This document shows, piece after piece, positions 1 to 12,645 of a stretch of DNA of 64,000 bases. The first letter of the stretch is position 1. Each line of letters starts with the position of its first letter. Source of the stretch: Macrophomina tecta (lineage: Eukaryota; Ascomycota; Dothideomycetes; Botryosphaeriales; Botryosphaeriaceae). The position numbers and the translations under genes were made by a program. The notes beneath the pieces were generated by a model. That model was not told the DNA's origin. It saw nothing but the letters and a program-made list of their open reading frames with translations, and did no database searches. The DNA lies in contig JAKSGN010000038.1 in NCBI GenBank assembly GCA_024180945.1, positions 124,001 through 188,000 of the forward strand, read 5' to 3'.

Positions 1-1309
1 CGTTGCTTGGTATCTTTGACTTCTATAGAGCCTCTGGGGTAGCTAGTGTTGTTGGCGTACGAAGCTTAATATTAAGCCTTAATAGTATAGCCTCTGGGTC
101 GTATGGGACTAGACTAGCTCCTCGAAAACTTACGCGGATATTAGCCTTTGTAATTGACTTATTAAAGGCTACTTTAAAGGCTGGTAGAAACTTAAGCTTA
201 GTAATATAGTTAATATAGTTACGTGCTAAGCCTCTAATTTAATCCCCATACGCACGCTTTAACGGCGAGAAGTAGCCCACATTAAGCGGCTAGAGTAGGT
301 ACGACGAATAGAGAGATATATAGAGGGTAATAATCTTCTCCTCTTATAGATTTCCTAGAATTTAAGGCAGTTATAGCTCTTATAGCCGTCGATAATTAGA
401 AGCTGATGTATTCCTATTATACGTGCCTTTATATGCTTGTTAAAGTGCTTTAGCCACGTAACTCTAAGCTTATTTATTATCTAGCCGTTATTACTAACTA
501 CGATAGCCTAATCGCTAGGTATATCATCGTCTTTATACTAGGTAGAGAGGTGGTACTTAGCTGCAAAGATAATAAATAGTGGAATCGCCTACCTAATAGC
601 GTTAATTCCTTAGATAATAGTTATCTACTTATAATTGCCTAGTTATATTGCCTTTAGTTAATTACACCTCTTTGAGCCTGTAATAACGAGCTAAGCTAAT
701 ATTTTACCTATTATAAAGCTAGTCTTATTAAAGTTATAGATATCTTTATTAAGAATACTGTACTTCTCTTTCGTACGCTATATAAGCTTAAACTACTCGC
801 TAAAGACCTTAGGATTCTTATATATAGCCCTCTGGCGATTATATAGTCGATTTAATCGGGTTATAAGCTATAGACTTTACCTAATAAAGTTTCTTAGCCA
901 CTTCTAGCTAACCTGGCTAGTAGCGCGCTTAGTAAGTAGTTTATTAGCTATATCCCACACTATATCTAATGTAGGCGCAAAGCCTTATAAATCTAGGTTA
1001 AGTATATATTAAATAATTATCTTCTCTTCGGGTTTTATAAGCTTCTTTAAATTGGGCTCGTAATCGCATCGTAAGGCAACTCTAGCATATTAGTCGCGGA
1101 GTGTGGCTTAGGGAATGTTAAATATTTGTATAGCGCATCTTTCGCTCTAAATCTAATTTATATTTATAGCTAAAATAGTAAGAAAGATATCTACTTCATT
1201 ATAAGTTAATTAGGTAGTAGTTAATTAAGCCATTATTATTAACAGTTAATACATTATATAAAGTTAGTAAGGTAGACGGCTCGCTTATATAGATGGCTCG
1301 CTTACTAAC
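1..1309 (-). pseudogene. Fot1/pogo-type transposase remnant, copy 1 (cut by window edge)
   Basis: The minus strand carries a RIP-degraded DDE transposase of the Fot1/Pot2 (pogo, CENP-B-like) group. It aligns along its length with the better-bounded copy at 33883-35728, including the N-terminal helix-turn-helix region (around 1050-1130) and the block corresponding to NFDETGF. The 5' terminal inverted repeat ends at about 1309, next to a TA dinucleotide at 1310-1311, as expected for TA-inserting Tc1/mariner elements. The 3' end lies outside the window. Many in-frame TAA/TAG codons and scarce CA/TG dinucleotides show RIP, so no functional protein is encoded. The family call rests on my alignment by eye. 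Bases 1312-1445 between this copy and the MULE hold nothing I can identify. Confidence 0.75.
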
Positions 1310-1445
1310 TACGTTAATTTTAGTTTATAGTAATAGAGTCTGGGTTCTCGGATTTAGAGCCGATTGGCTAGATCTAACTATTTAGCGTAGAAAAAAGTAT
1401 TAATTATATAAAATAAAGGGGTGGTGTTAAAGAATTAAGAACTAG

Positions 1446-1700
1446 TAAATTATGAATATACTACTTCTTAGCGTAATAATTTCCCATCTATTACTATATT
1501 AAATACTCTATTATACACGGGACCTCGGCTTAAAAAATTACCTAAATACTACTATTTTTATTCTAGGCACCACTATTTCTGTTCTAAATACTACTATTTT
1601 ATTAGTAGGCTTCGCGCTCCCCTAGACATTATCGGACAGTAGATAAAGCAGTAGTAGTTTTATATAAAGAAAAAGATTAAAGATTATATTATAATAGATC
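1446..1700. repeat. MULE left terminal inverted repeat
   Basis: This stretch is the inverse complement of about 32310-32564. Shared landmarks include the ACTACTTCTTAGCG block, the GGGACCTCGGCT block and a CAGTAGATAAA block. Differences are mostly C/T or G/A transitions, as expected of RIP. The inner limit is approximate. Confidence 0.75.
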
Positions 1701-1769
1701 TAAATCTTTATTTATAGTCTTATAATTAGTTCGTTCGAGCTCTTTTTCTTAATCGCGTTAATAGGGCTA

Positions 1770-2205
1770 TGTTACGGCATAGCCTTTACGGGAGTATAGA
1801 AAGAAAGATAGGGAAGCCTTAAAAAAGACCCTATCTAAAAAGATCGTATTACGTAGCTTAGCACGTGACCTTTTTCTATAGACCTATATGTCGCCCTTAA
1901 GAGCCTAGGCTATATAGAGTAATAGTCACCTAGTATAGCCACGGCGATATCTAGTAATACTAGATTATAGATACTTTTCTATCTATATATAAACTATACT
2001 TCTTAGATAGCTTTAACCTTCGTAGTTAACTTTAATAATAGAATTTAGACTCTATTAGTAATATAGTCTTTATACGTAGTACTTAGTCTTATTATATATT
2101 CGACTTACTCTTATCCTCTTCTTATACCTACTTAAGAAAACCCCTTAATAGGTTTTCTTTCTCTTTAGTATTTAGATTCTTAGAGGTAGAGGCCTATTTA
2201 TTATA
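1770..2205 (+). repeat. B1 5' LTR
   Basis: Starts TGTTACGGCATAGCC and ends GTTATA, RIPped from GTTACA, so it has the usual TG...CA ends. It contains a TATATAAA box and, about 36 bases downstream, a block corresponding to CCTTCGTGGTTAAC, the predicted RNA start. Confidence 0.9.
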
Positions 2206-5200
2206 CTTTAACTACTATTCTTATAAGAAGAGGAAGGTTCCGAGATTAAGTCTTATTAGGTAAGGTATTACCCTCTAATAAGTTTAGAAAATAGTAATAG
2301 ACTTAATTAATATAGAGAATATTAGCGCGGGATAAAATCGTCTAGTAATTTCTTATATACTAACTCTCGGGCCCCCTTAGCCCGCTTAATAGAAGTAAAC
2401 GGAGCCTACTATAAGAGAACTTATATAGATAATTTAGAAACTACGAGCCAAGAATCTTATCCTAAGGGGTCGGTAGAATTAAGCTACTAGGCTAAGCCCT
2501 ATAAGGAACCTAACTACTAAGATTAAGATACTAAAGCCGGACCTTTACTATAGAGAGCGTACTAAGATATAAAGCTTTCTTATATAGCTAAAAAACTATC
2601 TACACTTCGCTAAAGAATAATTCGGTAACGATATAGATAAGGTTCGCTATACTAGTACCTTTCTTTAAGAAGTAGTAGAAAAGTAGTTTAGACCTTATAA
2701 ATAAGAAACCTAGAAGAAGCTATAATAGTAATAGTCGCTTTAGACCTAGGCTATCTTCTTTAACTATAAAATATTCGCTAAACAACTATAGAACGCTTTT
2801 AGTACTATTAATAAGGCTAAGCGTGCTAATTAAATTCTTTTTAGAATCTAGTAGAAAAAGTCCGTACTTAACTATATAGCCGAATTCTAAGAAGCAGCCT
2901 ACGTCGCCGGAGAATACTTAGACTATACGCTCTAATAGCTATACTACCGCGGCCTAAAGAACGAGATTAAAGAAGCTATATTCTACTACAACGAGCTAGA
3001 GATACTTCTAGAACTAATCTGCCTAGCTACCGATATAGATAGAAGACGGACTAATAGATAGTTTAAGAAAAAGAGTAGCTACTAAGTAAATATAACTAAG
3101 CCACGTCGAGAACGTACTACGTTAGAAAAAAAAGATACTATAGCTTTAAATACCGCTAACCGTTAAGACGATAAGAAAGGGAATAAGGGTTAAAATAATA
3201 ATAAAAAGTCTAAAGAACCTAATCTAAACTAGACGAATAAGTAGAAATAGCGCTATAAGAATTAACTCTATATTACCTACGGTAGTAATAAGTACTTCTC
3301 TCCTAAGTACCCGTAGAACCCTTGTAATAAGAAGAAGAAGAAGTAGACCTTAAGTACCTAGCGCGAAGTATTAGTTATATCCCGCTAAGATAACTACGAT
3401 ACGCTATACTAAATAGCCTACTACAACGATAACTGTTAAACGCACTAAAGTAGTAAGGATATATTAGAATAGTACTCTTATAAACCTCGATAATTTAGTA
3501 TAATAACTAGGAATAAGGAAGTACTAGAAATCGACGACTTAATTAACGACTTTTCCTATAACGACGAGCTAGTTAATAGCAATATAGACGAACTCTACGA
3601 TAGTACCTCTAAGTCTAGTAAAGCCGGGAATATAGAATAATAGTAGAACTAAGCTACGCTTAACCGAATTACGAAACACTTAAGCAGATACGGGAATATA
3701 AGGCATATTAAACCTAGTCTTACCCTAATAATTAACTAGACCCCTGGATTAAGAATAGATCTACTACTATAGTAATATTAGGTATAGAAGGGAAAGCTTA
3801 GCTCTCGATTCTACGAAGGCGGTATATAGTACTTTTAGAAGAAATTACCCCTCACCTTAGCTGACGAAGTAGTATTCTAGTTCGAAGATAAAGCCCGGAA
3901 AGTATAGTAGTAATAAAACCTCGCGTATTTACGTAGTATAGTATTAACCCTCGGCCTATACGAAATAGTAATAAGGGTATAGAATACCCTATAATAGGTT
4001 CCGAAGAAGAAATATACTATACCTATCTTCAAATACTAGGTTTATAATAACCGAATCTACTAGAGACACCTTATTAGACGCGGGTACTAGATATAGTAAA
4101 AGAAATTACTAATCTAGGCTAAAGACTAGAACCTCTACTTCTACGAGAAAATAGCCTGCTAATACTTAGTAAAACACTAGACGGCCCTACAGTATTAGAA
4201 TTAATCTAGGAGCTATAGTCTAGGTTCCTTTATATAGTATTACGTATATTAAATATGGAAATTCTTACTGGACTAAATCTTTAGAAATAATTTAAAATAA
4301 AAGAAACGCTTAACGGACGTCCTATCTTAATACTAATTAATATAGAATTAAGTGGAAACTTTATATATAACGAGTTTATAGAATAATATAAGATTCTATA
4401 CCGAAAAAAGAAAGAGCTATATCCGCTTAGTAGATTTAACGGGAAAAGCTTAGTCTACGAAGAAGGCTAGATAAAGATAAAAATAAAGAAAGTAACTCTC
4501 TAAATTAAAAACTATTAGAAATAGATCTCTCTCGACGTCTAATATATTCCCGGGTATAATATTATTCTAGGTATACCCTAAATCTGAATATAGAAACCTA
4601 TCTTCGACTTTAGCGAAGAAGACAAAATCGTTTTTTAGAAAAGATTAATAACCTTCTATAGAAATTTAGATTATATATAGAAAATAGGTTAATAAATATT
4701 CTATAGCGACTCTTATCTACTATAAATTAGAAAGTAGCTAGTATAAGGCCTAAATATAGTAACTATATAGGCGACTCTAATAGTAGTATAAGATAGAACT
4801 AGGACTATAATATAAAAGATAAAGCCTCCTTAGTAAAATATAATTCTATTATAGAAATAAGCTCTACTAAGCGAAATGATATTCTTAAATTATTAAGAGA
4901 AATGCAAGACTTAAATAATAGTATAAGGTCTAGTAATAGTAGTATTAACGGCAACCTTAAGAAAGATCTAAGATAGAACTAGAACTATAGTACGCGAAAT
5001 ACTGCCTTCTCGGTAAAATACAACGCCTTAAGTGGAGTAAGCCCTACTGAGTTAAGTATTTCCGAAACCTAGATATAATACCTATTACGAAGGACTATAT
5101 GAAGAAAACGTAAGGTTAAAAATAAGGCTTCACGGAAGTAATTAATAGCCCCTAAACCTTTTATAGACGTCTAGATAATCTTAGAAGAGGTATTTAGGCA

Positions 5201-8200
5201 TATATAATACTAAGAATAATAGGTCTACCTTATATATATTAAACCCTTACCGGCGGTATAATAGAGAGTACTAGCTAGGGCCCGATAGAAAAGGCTAAAG
5301 AATAAGAACTATCTAACTTCTATCGAAGAAGATAATCCTGCGGGGATTAAGAGAGAATAATATAGTAGTTTAGAGATATAGTAGTAACTATAAGGGATAT
5401 CTCTAATACTAGAAATAGAAACGGTACTTAACGAGTATTAGAACTTAGTTACCGTTTACTAAGAAAGAGAAAAGGGAGACTTACCTAAGTATTAATTATA
5501 GAACTACGAGATTCCGCTAAAGCTAGAAATAAAGCCGGCTTATAAGCCTATCTACTTCTTATTAAGAAAGAAAATAAAGGCTTTAAAAAAATATATTAAA
5601 AAGAACCTCGAATAAGAATATATTCGGCCATTAATATTATTAGCCGAATATCTAATTCTCTTTATCTCTAAGAAGAATAGTAAGTTACGCCTCTATATTA
5701 ACTACTAATAACTTAATAATATTATAATTAAAAACCGTTACCCGCTTCTACGCATCGACGAACTCTAGAATAAGTTAGAAAATATAAAGTACTTTACGAA
5801 ACTAGACCTCCGGGACGAATATTACTTAGTTAGAATTAAAGAAGGAGAAGAGTAGAAAATAGCCTTTTATATAAGGCTAGAACTCTATAAGTATACGGTT
5901 ATACTATTCGGGCTTACTAATATACTAGTAACCTTTTAGAATCTTATTAATAATATATTACGCGAATACTTAGATATCTTCTATATAGCTTATCTCGACG
6001 ATATCCTTATCTTTTCGAAAATACTCGAGAAATATAAGAAGTACGTTAGAAAGGTTTTAAAAACTCTTTAAGTAAAGAATCTATCTATCACACTAGAAAA
6101 GTACGAATAGTACGTATAGAGAATAGAATTCTTAGGCTTTATTATTACCCCTAGATACGTCGATATAGACGACTCGAAACTAGACTCTATTAAGAAATAG
6201 CTAGTACTAAAGACGATTAAAGAAGTATAGTTCTTTCTTAGATTTACGAACTTCTATAGGAAGTTTATCTAGAACTATTTAAAGGTTATAGAACCTTTAA
6301 TGCGACTTATTTAGAAGAAGTATAGCTTTTAATAGAAAGATAATTAGTAGTAAGTCTTTAATTTACTAAAGAAGATATTTTACGAAGTACCTATCTTAGA
6401 AATATACGATTCTAATAAACTGATCGAAGTAGAAACTAATACGTTAGGATTCGCCCTAGGAGTATATCTTAGCTAGCCTAATAATAAAGATAGATAGTAT
6501 CCGATCGCGTTCTACTTAAGAAAGTTTACCCTAGTAGAGCTTAACTATAATACTTACGATAAGAAGCTCTTAGCTATTATCTTAGTATTTAAGTACTAGA
6601 GATACTACTTAGAAGGAGCCAAATAGTAGGTAATAGTATATTATAACTATTAAAATCTTACGCGCTTTACTATAACTAAGGAGCTAAACCAACGATAAGT
6701 TCGCTAGTTATAAGAATTAGTATTCTATAATTTTAAGATTACGTATAGAAAAGGTATAGACAACGCCGCCGCTAACGCACTTAGTAGAAGGGTAGACTAT
6801 ATAAAAGATAGAATCGAGCCGTAACCTATAGTATTATAGTAGATAAGTGATAGATTACTTACCCTTACTAGATAGTCTCTTCTAATACTTCGCATCGAGT
6901 TAAACCCGTGGTATTAGAAGATTTAAGAAGTATACGCTTAGAACTTCTTTACGTAGAAACTTTTAGCACTTAAGAATGACCTATATATTACTTAAGATAG
7001 AGAGAGAATACTTCTCTTTAAAGAATTAATCTATATTCTAATAAGACTATAAGAAGCACTCGTTAAGAATATATACGTAGTATCCACGTATAAATATTAG
7101 GGCATCGATAGAATAACTAAGAAGATTACGTAAAACTTCTACTTTCTAGAATTACGAAAGATAGTCTAGCATATAGTTTTATAGTATAACCTTTATATCC
7201 GAAGTAAAGCTGTAATATATACTTCGTATAGATAACTATAACCCCTAGAAGTACTAGAATAACTATAGTAATAAATTATACTAGACTTTATTATAAAGCT
7301 ACTAAAGTCTAGAGATTCGCTTATAGAAGTTAAGTTTAACTTAATTCTAGTCTTTATTAATAAACTTATAAAGTACATATACTTTTTACCCTATCTTAAA
7401 GTATTAAATATAGAATAGCTAGCCTATATGTTTCTTTAATATATCTTCGCGGATTACGGAATACCGGAAGTACTAGTTTTAAATAGAGATAAGCTAATAA
7501 GATCTAAATTTTAGTAAATACTTATACGCTAGCTTAGAGTAAAGAATAAACTCTCTATAACGATATATACGTAAACTAACGGCTAGATAGAACGAATAAA
7601 CTAAACTCTCGAATAATATCTCTACTATTATATTAACTATCTATAGGATAACTAGGCTATATAGCTACCTATAGCATAATTCGCCTATAATAGCACTAAA
7701 TAAGAGTTAACTAACGTATTCCTATTCTTTACTAACTATAGGTTTAAACTAGATGCGTATAGAGAAGCTATTCTAAGTAGAAAATTAGTCTAAAAAGGCG
7801 TTCTTAAAGCTGAGTAACTAAGAGAATTATATAAAGCTATTAGTCTCGACCTCGAATACGTACAAATTATAATATCTAAATACTATAATAAATGGCACCA
7901 GGCGGCACTAAATCTTAAAAGAGGGAATAAAGTATACCTCCTTATAAAAAATATTAAATTAAAGCGACCGAGCGATAAATTAAATTTTAAGAAAGTCGGT
8001 CTATTCGAAATTATAGAAAAACTTAGAGAAGTTACGTATCGACTTAAATTATTTAATATACGGATAAATTCTATCTTTTACGTAGTAATACTCGAGCTAG
8101 TACTAGAAAACGCCACCACCCTAAAAACTTAGAAAGAGATTATACTAGAAAACCCCAACGCCGAAGAAGACTAGTACCTAGTTAAAAAGATTCTAGACTA

Positions 8201-8330
8201 TAAGCGGTTTAGTCATTAGCTTAAATATCTCGTTAAATAGAAAGAATACGGGAACGAGAATAACTAATAGGTACCTAAGAATAATATATACCTAGACCTT
8301 ATTATAGAATTCCACCGTTAAAATCCCGAC
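2206..8330 (+). pseudogene. B1 gag-pol remnant
   Basis: A degraded gag-pol frame runs through this stretch. The Gag zinc knuckle is at about 3267-3310, where Cys codons have become Tyr codons but the CX2CX4HX4C spacing is kept. The gag stop follows a near-slippery AAAACAC at about 4171. RT motifs VDY-QLN (about 5690) and AYLDDI (about 5989), integrase (about 7080-7700) and chromodomain (about 8215-8330) follow in order. In B1 the RT stretch NRYPL-RIDEL is in one frame, which shows that the break at this place in element A is a lesion of A. Cys to Tyr and Gln/Arg to stop changes throughout are RIP products, so nothing is translatable. Confidence 0.88.
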
Positions 8331-9110
8331 CTCCTACGGAGACGAGGTCGTCCCTGAATAAGAATAATGAAAAACCCTTAAGAACCGTTAAATCCATCGT
8401 AAACGGGGATAAACGGGTAGAATTTATAGGCTTAGAAGAACGAGACGATTGTATCTTAGCCCTAGGTTCGCTAGCCGACTTAGCCACCTACGATATAGTA
8501 GAATCTACTAACTCGTAATGTAGCTATTTTAATAAGGAGCCCTTAGAATTTTTAGGGTTAGAAGAGCCCCCGAAAGAACCCTCCGCCTTAAAGCGTTCTA
8601 GCTCCTTAAGGGAGTTAAACCCTATATAAATTATTCGAGAATAATATTTTTTTAAAAAGCACTATTATCTACGTAACCGCTCTAACTTAGTAGCCGCCGT
8701 TTATAAGGTAGTAAAGATTATACTCTTCTTAGCCTTTAAACGTGCTTATTCCCGGTTAAGCTTATCCACTAGAGAAGGTTAGTAAAAAATAGAGAATAAC
8801 TAGTAAGAAATCTATAATCTAAGTTACTCGTCTTAGTAATATCGTACTCCTTCCGGCGAGCCTTAAGGTAAGCCGCGTAGACCTTAGAATTATTCGGCAA
8901 CGCTACGCATTTAAACTCGTACTCTAAATAGTTAGTATAGGGAACCATCTCTACCCCGTTTAGAAGAATATCGCGAAGTTATCATTTACGAGAAAGGGTA
9001 GAACGATATTACTTAGTCGAACGAGGAATAACCTCAGAATCGTTAGAATAGAAACGTTTTAAAGTTATAACGGAAACTTATAGATAGAGAAAGAAAGGTA
9101 AAAAACCCAT
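8302..9110 (-). pseudogene. B1 antisense gene remnant (counterpart of the element A antisense gene)
   Basis: The minus strand between the chromodomain and the 3' LTR carries remnants of the antisense gene seen intact in element A. The C-terminal 61 codons (8302-8487) are still open and contain NSTRLSPF and DDLVS-GG motifs that recur in B2 and B3. The upstream part is broken by stops. The palindrome at 9134-9152 lies just upstream of its start, as in A. The N-terminal limit is approximate. Confidence 0.6.
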
Positions 9111-9169
9111 AGAAGAATATATATAGACGAAAGAATCTTCGGGCTAAAGATTTCTAAAGGGGGGAATAG

Positions 9170-9605
9170 TATTACGGTATAGTCTTTACGGGAGTATAGA
9201 AAGAAAAGTAGAAAAGCCTTAGAAGAGACCCTATCTAAAAAGATCGTATTACGTAGCTTAGCACGTAATCTTTCTCTATAGACCCATATATCGCCCTTAA
9301 GAGCCTAGGCTATATAGAGCAACAGTCGCCTAGTATAGCCATAGCGATATCTAGTAACACTAGATTATAGATACTTTCCTATCTATATATAAACTATACT
9401 TCTTAGATAGCTTTGACCTTTATGGTTAACTTTAATAATAGAATTTAAACTCTATTAGTAATACGGTCTTCGCACATAGTACTTAGTCTTATTATGTATT
9501 TGACTTGCTCTTACCCTCTTCTTATACCCACTTAAGAAAACCCCTCGATAGGTTTTCTCTCTCTTTGGTGTTTAGATTCTTAGAGGCAGAGGCCCGCTCG
9601 TTATA
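9170..9605 (+). repeat. B1 3' LTR
   Basis: Same length (436 bp) as the 5' LTR. Differences from it are dominated by C/T and G/A transitions. The first dinucleotide, TG, has become TA. The TSD ggcta follows directly. Confidence 0.9.
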
Positions 9606-10256
9606 GGCTAGAGGCTCTTTATTTTAGGTATTACTCTCCTCTTTATTTCTACTTGCCATTGGTCTTTTATCTCCACCTAGTAGACTTAATGTGACGTTAA
9701 TAGTAATATTTAGAACAGATCTAGATATCCCGAATATAAAGGTATTATTCGTAATAGTAAAATTAATATAAGTAACTCGTAAAGTGGCTAGATCTACTTA
9801 AGAGCTACTACTACTTTGCTATTTATCCACGTCTAGCCGTAGCTACTGGTATACAATTAGCTAGGAAACTAGCGGTTTAGGGGATAGAATTATAAGGCTA
9901 AATATTCTGCTTCCGTTTTAGATGCCTATACTATATAAGGTTAATTGTATTCGTTGTTTCTATTCCCGTTTACTACTTGCCTAGCAGCTCTAACTTCCTA
10001 AGCCTAGTAGCATTGTCTTATTGCCTCGATTTCTGTAAGGCTCGCTTGTATAGCTCTAATCTGTTACTATAAGGTACCGTACTCTCCTAAGTCCGGCGGT
10101 TGGGAAATCAAAGATAGGCTAGATACGGTTTAATTAGGAAGTTAAGATAATACCCCTTGATTAGATATAGTCTATTCGGGACGGCGCTGGATAGGTGTTA
10201 ATCTAACTAGGACGATATAATATATCCGGGTATTATTAGAAATATATTGCGCCTAA
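9606..10256. other. MULE 3' noncoding part, RIP-mutated
   Basis: This is MULE sequence downstream of its transposase stop codon (TAA at 10257-10259, minus strand). CA and TG are depleted near B1 and become normal toward about 10340, so the RIP signal fades with distance from B1. I see no gene here. Confidence 0.6.
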
Positions 10257-11741
10257 TTAATACCGGTTTCGAGCCTTATCCTGTTGCTCCTTCCGACCGC
10301 TTAATAATGCTAGATTTTTAAGCCTCCGGGCCTCTATCTCCCGTGTCCTTCGCTTCATCCTTTTCTGGACTGGGCAACCTCGCGAGGAAGCGTCAGGAGG
10401 TGGCTTTGTAACGCCGTCAGGTTCAAGGTCGTCTAGTAAAACCGGTAACAGAGAGTACTTATACTGTTTACGATACTTAGATATCTCGTAGAACTTAGCA
10501 ATATAATTCTCGGGTCTAACATTAAAGAACCGACAGACAGTAATCGCATATCTATATAGAATTTTATAATCCTAGGAAGCAAGACAAGAACATTTCTATA
10601 CTTTAAGCTAAACGAGACGAGTGCTCCGATCCCCTGGGTTTGCTTAGTATACCAGAGCTACCATGTTCTCGCGCTCTTAAGGAGTCACAAGGTACTAACT
10701 ACTCTCCTCGAGCTCTTTCCAGAAATATGCCATGGCATAGTTAGTATACACCTCATCTTTCCGGGGTTTATAACGTCTTTCGTAGAACTTCGACATCATA
10801 TATGTCCATATATAATAAAGTAAATAGAGAATCGGTAAGTTACGAGCCTCCTATGGCTTGATCTTAGTCCAAATAGAATAATAGGCTCTCTAACAGGTTC
10901 ACTTACCATCCATGCGCTATTTATCCACTCGGAAATATTGGAACATGTTTGACCAAACCGTGGGAAATCGACCAGTGGCGCATATGATGTTGCGTAGTGC
11001 TTTGTATCGATATGGTCCAGATAGTGACGTGCAGGAGCAGAAAGAGACTCGATCTGGTCAAGAAAAGCTTTAAATTTAGCCTTAGTGTCGACCAGACAAG
11101 CAGCTCTGAATATCCTCTCAATTTTTTTGCAAATTCGTTTCCGACATTCTCGGCTGTATCGAGGTTGTCCAGAAAGTATTCCCTGAAACCATGCAGAAAG
11201 TCGAGCCACGACTCTTTAGACTCGTTTCTGGCGAATCCCCACATCAATGGTAGGATCTCCTCGTTGGCGTCCAGTGTTGTAAGAACAAGGAGAACCAGGT
11301 TCTTATCTGACTTCATATGGGCACCATCAACACAGATAAACTGTCGGGAGTGCCAAAATGCATGAATACAAGCTCTTGGCGCCACATGGCACCATTGGAA
11401 GGTTCCATCATCACTCCTTGAGGTGGCAGCGTTCGCCCCCGAAGTAGCATAGTTTCCGTCGTTATCCAGATCCGTATCTGTATCAAGCCCGCCATCCGTA
11501 ATTGCCTCAAGGAACGAAAAGATGAGCTAGAAGGACTTCGTCTTATCCACGAAGGTACTCTTTTCGATCTTCTTCTTTGCGCGCCACGCTTATAGGTACG
11601 ATATCTGATTTAAGTGCTGAAGTCTTTCAGCAGTCTGGATCTGGCATGGCCTCGTTCGAAAGTCACTCTTGACCATATCTCCGTGTCGGTGGGCAATGAG
11701 CTTTGCAGATCTTGATGCTCTCCAATCCTGATGGGAGCTAA
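10257..11741 (-). pseudogene. MULE transposase, main part (interrupted, with internal deletion)
   Basis: Minus-strand Mutator-like transposase, mostly spared by RIP. Reading from 11741 downward: the conserved WRASRSAKLIAHRHGD block, QTAERLQHLNQISYL, the first catalytic region FICVDGAHMKSDKN with its aspartate, then LPLMWGFARNESKESW. The block that should carry the second catalytic aspartate (usually SDR-KGL) is missing between EYFLDNLDT and AENV, and the frame changes at that point. After it come KIERIFRAACLVDTKAKF, YAPLVDFPRFG-TCSN and a SWIM-type zinc finger (C-SCLAS-DYKIPCRHAI, partly RIPped, about 10560-10610). The stop is at 10257-10259. The gene is split by the hAT at 11750, and its N-terminus lies right of 31881. 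It is inactive. Confidence 0.85.
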
Positions 11742-12302
11742 GATCGCAGCAGACATCCCAGTAATGAATATATATTATTGTTAAGGGCATATTTATTGTT
11801 AAGCTTTTCCATAAGGATAATAATGTAGACGCTGCCAATAAATATATATTGTTAACTATTAATAATATGGGCCCACTATTTTCCAGCGCCAATTCCCCCA
11901 GCGTGTTCAGATTATATTGCAGTCTTGTACGCATATTGCTGCCTACCAGGCCTCTAGATAGGAGGTGAATTCCTCTAATGTTTGTAACTCCTAGCAACCG
12001 AAACTGTTGCCTCGCTATACCCGTCACGTTGCAAGTACGTAGTTCGTAATACATCAGCGATATATCTCTACACACGATAATGGACGTCAACATATCCTCA
12101 CTGCCCCAATCCAATGCCCCGTTAAGTTCTTCCTCCGTGGTACCCTCTGATAGTGCCTCACAAGTTGCTAGTATACTGTCGGAACCCGAGGCATCGTTAG
12201 CTCAACATACGGTCAAGAGAAGGAAACTGAGAGCTATATTAATATGGGGTCACTTTCGAGAAGCTCAAGGCGACGAGCCACACACTATGAGCGGGAAATT
12301 AC

Positions 12303-12417
12303 TGTTAGATATATGCGTCAGTTCCACCGACCCTAACATCAGGGGGTGGGGGTATAAGAGGCCACCTAGCAATATGGAGTAACTGGACGAGTTCCGTTCT
12401 TTTGCTCCATTCCAACA
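12303..12417 (+). repeat. TRIM 5' LTR (115 bp)
   Basis: Differs from the right copy at six sites, five of them transitions. TG...CA ends. Confidence 0.85.
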
Positions 12418-12428
12418 GTTATGAGCCC
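12418..12428 (+). promoter_or_regulatory. TRIM primer-binding site, initiator tRNA-Met anticodon-arm type
   Basis: GTTATGAGCCC directly follows the left LTR. Its reverse complement, GGGCTCATAAC, is the anticodon arm of eukaryotic initiator tRNA-Met. Priming would need a cleaved tRNA half. Confidence 0.65.
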
Positions 12429-12489
12429 TAACTTCCGCACTGGCGCACGTCACAAGTGGGAACTCTATTTATCACGTGGTTGATACAAA

Positions 12490-12546
12490 CAAATCACCGC
12501 GGCTGAGAAGAGCTTAGAGGTCACGCGTTCGAATCCAATGATGGGC
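12490..12546 (+). other. tRNA-like T-arm with B-box in the TRIM interior
   Basis: CGTTCGAATCC at 12526-12536 matches the pol III B-box GGTTCGANTCC at 10 of 11 positions. The preceding AGAGGTCACG has the look of a tRNA variable region and T-arm. I do not see a full cloverleaf or a clear A-box, so this is a tRNA-derived fragment at most. Confidence 0.4.
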
Positions 12547-12645
12547 AAGCGATGTAATTCCTCACCACATCTACTATAACTGCCCTCGCAACTCCACCAA
12601 AAATCCGAATCCTCAGGCTGATTCGTCATTTTCGGTGAGGGGGTG

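Larger units (their letters stand above)
1770..9605 (+). mobile_element. Chromovirus B1, full length, RIP-degraded (Ty3/gypsy)
   Basis: A 7836-bp LTR retrotransposon in plus orientation inserted in the 3' part of the MULE. LTRs of equal length (436 bp) lie at 1770-2205 and 9170-9605. A perfect 5-bp TSD, ggcta, lies at 1765-1769 and 9606-9610. The PBS follows the 5' LTR and a polypurine tract (9156-9169) precedes the 3' LTR. Gag, protease, RT, RNase H, integrase and chromodomain can be followed in order but are broken by RIP stops. Remnants of an antisense gene occupy the opposite strand between the chromodomain and the 3' LTR, as in element A. Confidence 0.92.

Noticed and set aside
7193..7378. 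61-codon minus-strand frame in B1.
   Set aside because: It lies opposite the integrase region and is not conserved in B2 or B3; probably a shadow frame.
1..9600. AT-rich centromere or mitochondrial DNA as the explanation for the low GC.
   Set aside because: The bias is specific loss of CA/TG with gain of TA in former coding sequence of transposons, which is the mark of RIP. The window may lie in or near a centromere, but the sequence does not show it.
12480..12560. A real tRNA gene in the TRIM interior.
   Set aside because: Only the T-arm/B-box part looks like tRNA. I see no acceptor pairing, D-arm or anticodon loop in the right place.
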